Part shown: positions 59,731-64,000 of the stretch, one piece after another
Layout: each line of letters opens with the position of its first letter
Position numbering within the stretch: the stretch's first letter is position 1
NCBI GenBank assembly: GCA_026874595.1
Contig: CM049316.1
Coordinates: forward strand, 38,389,195-38,453,194
Direction of reading: 5' to 3'
DNA length: 64,000 nucleotides
Source of the DNA: Sipunculus nudus
Taxonomy: Eukaryota; Annelida; Sipuncula; Golfingiida; Sipunculidae
Program-made: the position numbers and the translations under genes
Notes under the pieces: model-generated
Told to the model about the DNA's origin: nothing
Databases searched by the model: none
The model's input: the letters and a program-made list of their open reading frames with translations, nothing else

Positions 59731-60447
59731 GTATTCTACCTGATCAAGATGAGGTTTTCTCTGCTTCTCGCCCTTACCCTCCTGTTTAGCCTGCTCGCCT
59801 AGACCTGTGCCCGGCCAGCACCGACTGACACTGAAAATGGCAAATCTAATGAAGCAAATGGTATTTCTGATGATGGCGAACGTGATGTTGAGGAAAATGA
59901 TGTTACTATCGATGACGATGAGTAAGACCTAGCTAATGAAGAAGAATGAGATAATGATGATGACGATGAGGAGGATGAGGATGAGGAAAATGAGTATGAG
60001 GAGGAAGATGAAGATGAGGAAGAGGTTCAAGATGAGGATGATGAGGAAGATGATGATTAGGATGAGGAAGATGATGATAAGGATGATGAAGATGGTGATA
60101 AGGATGATGAAGATGAGGATGAGGATGAAGATGAGCATGAGGACCAGGATGAGGATGAAGATGAGCATGAGAAAGATATGGATGAGGATGTGGTTTAAGG
60201 TGAGGATGAGGATGAGGAGGATCGTGAAGATGAAGATGAAGTTGAAGATGAGGGTAAGGATGAAGATGAGGACGAGGATGAAGATGATGTGGACGAGGGT
60301 GAATATGAGGACGAGGATGAGGATGAGGATGAGGATGAGGATGAGGACAAGGAACAGGATGAAGACGAGGATGAGGACGAGGATGATGAAGATGAAGATA
60401 AGGATAGCACGGAGCTTTACCATTTACCAAGTGATTACCGCATTTAA
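59731..60447 (+). pseudogene. Secreted Asp/Glu-rich acidic protein, five in-frame stops
   Basis: An acceptor (TGTTTCTTACAG, AG at 59,729-59,730) is followed 18 bp later by ATG (59,749). A classic signal peptide follows, MRFSLLLALTLLFSLLA, then TCARPAPTDTE, a mildly acidic linker ending VTIDDDE, and about 150 residues of D/E-rich repeat coded by GATGAG hexamers. The tail is KDSTELYHLPSDYRI, then TAA (60,445-60,447): 233 codons in one frame. Five stops interrupt it, at codons 18 (TAG), 59 (TAA), 67 (TGA), 104 (TAG) and 150 (TAA), yet there is no frameshift. Extracellular polyacidic proteins of this form occur in mollusc shell matrix (Aspein/Asprich type) and bind calcium. Assignment to a named family is not supported. 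It is most simply a recently silenced gene. Confidence 0.7.
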
Positions 60448-60449
60448 TT

Positions 60450-61540
60450 CGCACAAACTTATTATTCATTGTTTATGTATTAAAAAACAAACTCTCAGGC
60501 TAACTTATCCTATAGCTTGTTGATATTTACATTTCTATTGTTGTATTTATATGGCCACGTAAACAAGTTAATTTATGCAATCAATATGGCAGCTCAGATG
60601 ATTGTTTACCATAACTTCCGGACTTCCTGTCATGAGATGTATCGATCAAGTGTTTTGATCAGATGTTTATTTAATTTAAGAAGGGAAATGGTCTCTGTTT
60701 ATTACGGTTTATCATTGTCATCATTTAAACCTATAAATATTTTATAACTTAGCATTGTGTCTTTCATTCTTTATGTTATTGTATTCGCAAAAGGCCGAGC
60801 GTGAAAGTTCTGCATGGTGGTTACTTCCGTACACTCATCACGCGGTGGTCACGCTTCATTGGTTCTAGTACTCCACCCACTATATGACTGTTTTCTTTTG
60901 ATATGTTTGCTGTTTATCGCCACCAGGGAGTGGACCAAGAATATCAAGGCCTATAGGAGTGGAATATTGCATGTTTCAAACGTAGACAGAAGCCACAATA
61001 TCCAACTTATATTGATCGGAAAACTCTTAGCCCTGTGCCAGGTTCCCAGATGGCGATACCAAGCAAACTGTACTGGCTAAATGAAAGGAATTCTGGAAGG
61101 AATGTAGCCTGGCCATCGCGTCAAGTGTACAGTGATGTCGTGACTTCAAATTCACATGAATGACAAACCCGTGGCCAGTTCTTCATAGCTGCAGAATCCC
61201 AAACCAGAGGTTTAATAAACTGTAACGCCCGTGATGTATTCCTACATGACTGTAGTCCCGTGGCAACATATTAACATGAACAATCAGATGTACCCATTTC
61301 CGTTTGAAACCCCTATTAGTACGGTATAGGCTTAGACCGGTTTCAATGAACTTTATATATATTCACTATAATTTCCTGAGCTCTGAATTATTACTGGTAA
61401 CTTATGTATGGGGAGACACACCGGGGTCAAAAGGTGACTTAAGTTACACAGGTGACCTAAGCCCAGTGGCATATGTGCGTCATTATAGGGACGATTATGA
61501 CATAAAAAATAAACAAGCAGATCACACAGCACGCGGGCTT
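60450..61540. other. Non-genic stretch
   Basis: No recognised gene. Frames of 76-88 codons (60,517-60,747, 60,814-61,080 and 61,304-61,570) lack domains and splice support. Confidence 0.4.
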
Positions 61541-61544
61541 ATTA

Positions 61545-61960
61545 TTTTGAAAATATCTAAGTGTTTTTAGCAAGCAAAAATAATCCAAACACTTCCTACA
61601 AGGGCATCTGACAGCAAGTTAGACGAACCGGATTTTTGCAAAGTTCGTATTTCAACTAGTGACCTTTCTACTTTCACACATATGCAGCCAACCATCTTAG
61701 ATCACGTGCTTTCTGTGTTTGTCAGCATCAGTGCCTGTACTTTGTTTACTAAAAGCTTATAGATAAACAAGCTCATGCATCCGTTACAGAGGCGTTATAA
61801 GAACTTTCTGAACAGGAACGACCAACAGACCAACACAAATAATGCAAGAAATCACATATTTCACAAAATCAATTTTACAGAAAAGATAGATGTAAAGCTG
61901 GCTTTAACAAGGAATTTTCGGTGTTTTTTATACCGTCTGTCTTTTTATTAATAGCCATCT
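61545..61960 (+). repeat. Dispersed unclassified repeat family, copy 4
   Basis: GACAGCAAGTTAGACG, ACACATATGCAGCCAACCAT, TTTGTTTACTAAAAGCTTAT, AGATAAACAAGCTCATGCAT and CCGTTACAGAGGCGTTATAA, then GCAAGAAATCACATATT, follow the order of copies 1-3. It lies just upstream of segment B. Confidence 0.65.
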
Positions 61961-62777
61961 TCAAATAGAGGTTTCCTCACCAAAATAGCGACGCCTGATG
62001 GAGACCCTTGAAGCTGACATTTTCGTATGTCTCAGATGATTAAATACGACATAATAATAATAATGACAATAATAATGATAGAAATATTCTATGTTACATT
62101 ACCACTCGACCTTGTCAAGCAAATATTCCGTAAGACTATACATACCAGTTTTTAGCTGTGCAACAGGTGCTAAATATAATTAAATCTTCAAGTTAAGGAC
62201 AGTTGCAATCTGACAAAACACACGCCTGAATATCTTAAATATCATTTTTTTAATTTCTTTAAACTAAATAAGAATACTTGTATTGGATTCGGACTCCGAC
62301 ATGAACTCTGGTCCAAATGACTCGGACTTGAAGAAGATGGAATTGGACTAGAGTCTCAAGGACTCGGATTTTGCCTCAGACTCAACGAGTGGTCAGTATT
62401 GAACTAATACTCGGTCTCGGACTGAGTCCACTCGACTGTATCACTAGTGGTCTGTCCTGTGAAGCTGCAGGAATAATCGTACAAATATGGTCCTTGAATA
62501 CGTTTACCATGTCTTACAACTTCACATATCTCTTTCATGGTAAATAAAAAAAATATCAACGATGAAACAATATTAGACCTTTCTTGCGAGCACGCGCAAT
62601 GCGCATGGCGTCAGACTGATAGTTTGGGGTTAAATGAGCAAACGATTATACCGGGCCTGCCAGCAAGTGCCAGTAGTGGTCGACAGCTGTCGCTACATTG
62701 GTGGGAAAGTTCTTCCCGACTGGGTGATCCATCCCATATTTGATCCAAATGTCCGCCGTGAAGTCCCTCTTACCATC

Positions 62778-63000
62778 CATCCATTCGTCTTTCCCTCTGT
62801 ATATCCGTCCGTCCTTTCATCTGTCCCTCCATCAATGGAACAACCCTCACCAATCCGTCGTTCGTCCGTCATTCGGCCCATCTAACCATCAACTTAACCA
62901 TCGATCCACCCATCCATCCATCAATCCATCAATCCATCAAAGCCATGTCCAGTCTCCCAAATCCATCCATTCATTCATCCATACATCCATTGATCCATCA
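62778..63000. repeat. CATC-rich array in segment B
   Basis: CCATCCATCC/CCGTCCGTCC tetranucleotide repeats homologous to 53,604-53,822. Open frames on both strands are artefacts. Confidence 0.9.
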
Positions 63001-63293
63001 GTCCCTCTTAAACATTAAATTATACATATATTTAATCAAATCGGTTCCTTTTTATTATTTTACTTTACAAATAATCCATTTAAACTTAATTTAAAATTAA
63101 GGCTTCTGCACCCTCCTATCCATGTCTTTTATTGCGTTTAGTCTTCTTGGAACTTAAAATCTAGTAGCTACAAGCTGTATATGGGATTATTTCGCTTTGT
63201 TTGGATAAAGATCCGTATTCTTTATGCTTCTTTTAACCGACATAAGGTGGCAGCACCCATCGCGTTGAATTTTCTTTCATGGTTTTTGTGTTA

Positions 63294-63512
63294 CAGAAGC
63301 GGATCCGGGGGGGGGGGATCCAGGGGGTCCGCCCCCCCCCCCCCCTTTTTCATCAGAAACAACGTTTTTTTAAGGGCTTCAGACACAATTTTGTGGCCTG
63401 GACTCCCCCCCCCCTTTTCCAGACCTGGGGACTTTTTTTAGGGGCTCATTAGTCGTCCTGGGTTGGACCCCCCCCCCCCCCGCCCTTTTCCCAAATCCTG
63501 GAACCGCCCCTG
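63294..63512. mobile_element. MITE of the CAG-GCGGATCC-CTG family, copy 3, with empty site in segment A
   Basis: The left end is CAGAAGCGGATCCGGGGG and the right end is TCCTGGAACCGCCCCTG; C- and G-runs lie between. TGTTA flanks it at 63,289-63,293 and 63,513-63,517. Segment A has a single uninterrupted CGTGTTATATTC at about 54,300, which fixes the insertion boundaries. It is 219 bp with no coding content. Confidence 0.9.
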
Positions 63513-64000
63513 TGTTATATTCAACGGGACTTGAATCGATCACTTTCTTTGTAGAATATGAATTTTTGATTGATCAGCGAAGTTATTGCCTCCGCCTGGA
63601 GGTGTGCATTCGTTCGCGTTCATGTTTGAGAGTGTGTGTGTGGGGGGGGGGGGGAGAGGGGTTGTTTGTTCACAACATAACTCACGCAATCATGAACGCA
63701 ATCCGATGACATTTCCAGGCACCTCGGGGATCGGCCAGTGAAGAAATGATGCGGTTCATGATCCGGATAGAGGAAGAACTTCTAGGAATATTCACAAATG
63801 TGCAGTCACATGCACGACTGAACATGGGAATAGGAGCTTGGAACATTACCAGACAGACATTTAAAGAACTAAATGTACAAAATACATAAAAAACAACAAT
63901 ATACTGATATAATCTGATTATGATTTTCGGTGTCTATTTCAGACATTTTAATAAATATCAATATTGGATGACCTTAGTCGATCCACACATGCAGTGCCTT

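Larger units (their letters stand above)
62115..64000 (+). repeat. Paralogous segment B (direct repeat of 52,415-54,780)
   Basis: Same landmark order as segment A; similarity runs to the window edge (GACCTTAGTCGATC-CACAC). It lacks the Foldback-like insertion of A, and so shows the ancestral site. It carries a ~510-bp stretch at 62,245-62,765 absent from A, which includes the ACTCGGACT-rich block at 62,285-62,440, and a MITE at 63,294. Confidence 0.9.

Noticed and set aside
59929-60523. Long open frames of 164-195 codons on both strands
   Set aside because: They are alternate readings of the GATGAG hexamer repeat. The sense frame with the signal peptide explains the region.

Overview
This is a eukaryotic, A+T-rich, repeat-dense nuclear window from a protostome animal, most likely a bivalve mollusc. 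The evidence is a split neuropeptide F gene with canonical GT-AG introns, a secreted Asp/Glu-rich pseudogene of shell-matrix type, tRNA-derived SINEs, cut-and-paste and LTR elements, and abundant (TA)n and (GA)n microsatellites. The clade is inferred, not proven. Nothing prokaryotic or CRISPR-like is present, and nearly all long open frames are chance or low-complexity.

Layout. 1-11,100: dispersed repeats, a ~285-bp tandem repeat, a MITE and one tRNA-derived SINE. 11,151-16,640: the 3' half of a neuropeptide F (NPF, NPY-family) precursor gene. It has an exon for (R)FGKR plus the start of the C-terminal flanking peptide, a decayed duplicate of that exon 3 kb downstream, and the last coding exon with a poly(A) signal. 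The signal peptide and most of the mature peptide lie on an upstream exon I did not find. 17,460-20,280: a non-autonomous hAT-like element with a long-TIR foldback element nested inside it. 23,374-28,380: a Tigger/pogo-like MITE, a solo LTR on the minus strand, and tandem microsatellite/Tigger-like units.

32,080-37,565: two copies of a dispersed repeat, then an internally deleted Ty3/Gypsy-type LTR element. It keeps a 5' LTR, an exact tRNA-Pro-type primer-binding site, gag fragments and about 36 bp of the 3' LTR. Between its primer site and gag lies a recognisable first coding exon of CDC73 (parafibromin, Paf1 complex) with its splice donor and one in-frame stop. This is the most unexpected feature of the window.

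40,480-50,820: microsatellite/Tigger junctions, a tandem duplication, a second SINE, two palindromic MITEs (one with a TGACGTCA core at its centre), a possible piggyBac fragment and a degenerate LINE ORF2. 52,415-64,000: two direct paralogous copies of a ~1.5-2.3 kb segment about 9 kb apart. Each carries a different transposon insertion for which the other copy is the empty site. One is a Foldback-like element whose arms are inverted minisatellites. Between the copies lie a CRE/TATA promoter-like cluster, a third SINE and a secreted acidic-protein pseudogene with five in-frame stops and no frameshift.

No complete protein-coding gene is contained in the window. The host-gene content I can support is the two NPF coding exons, the NPF pseudo-exon, the CDC73 exon-1 copy and the acidic-protein pseudogene.
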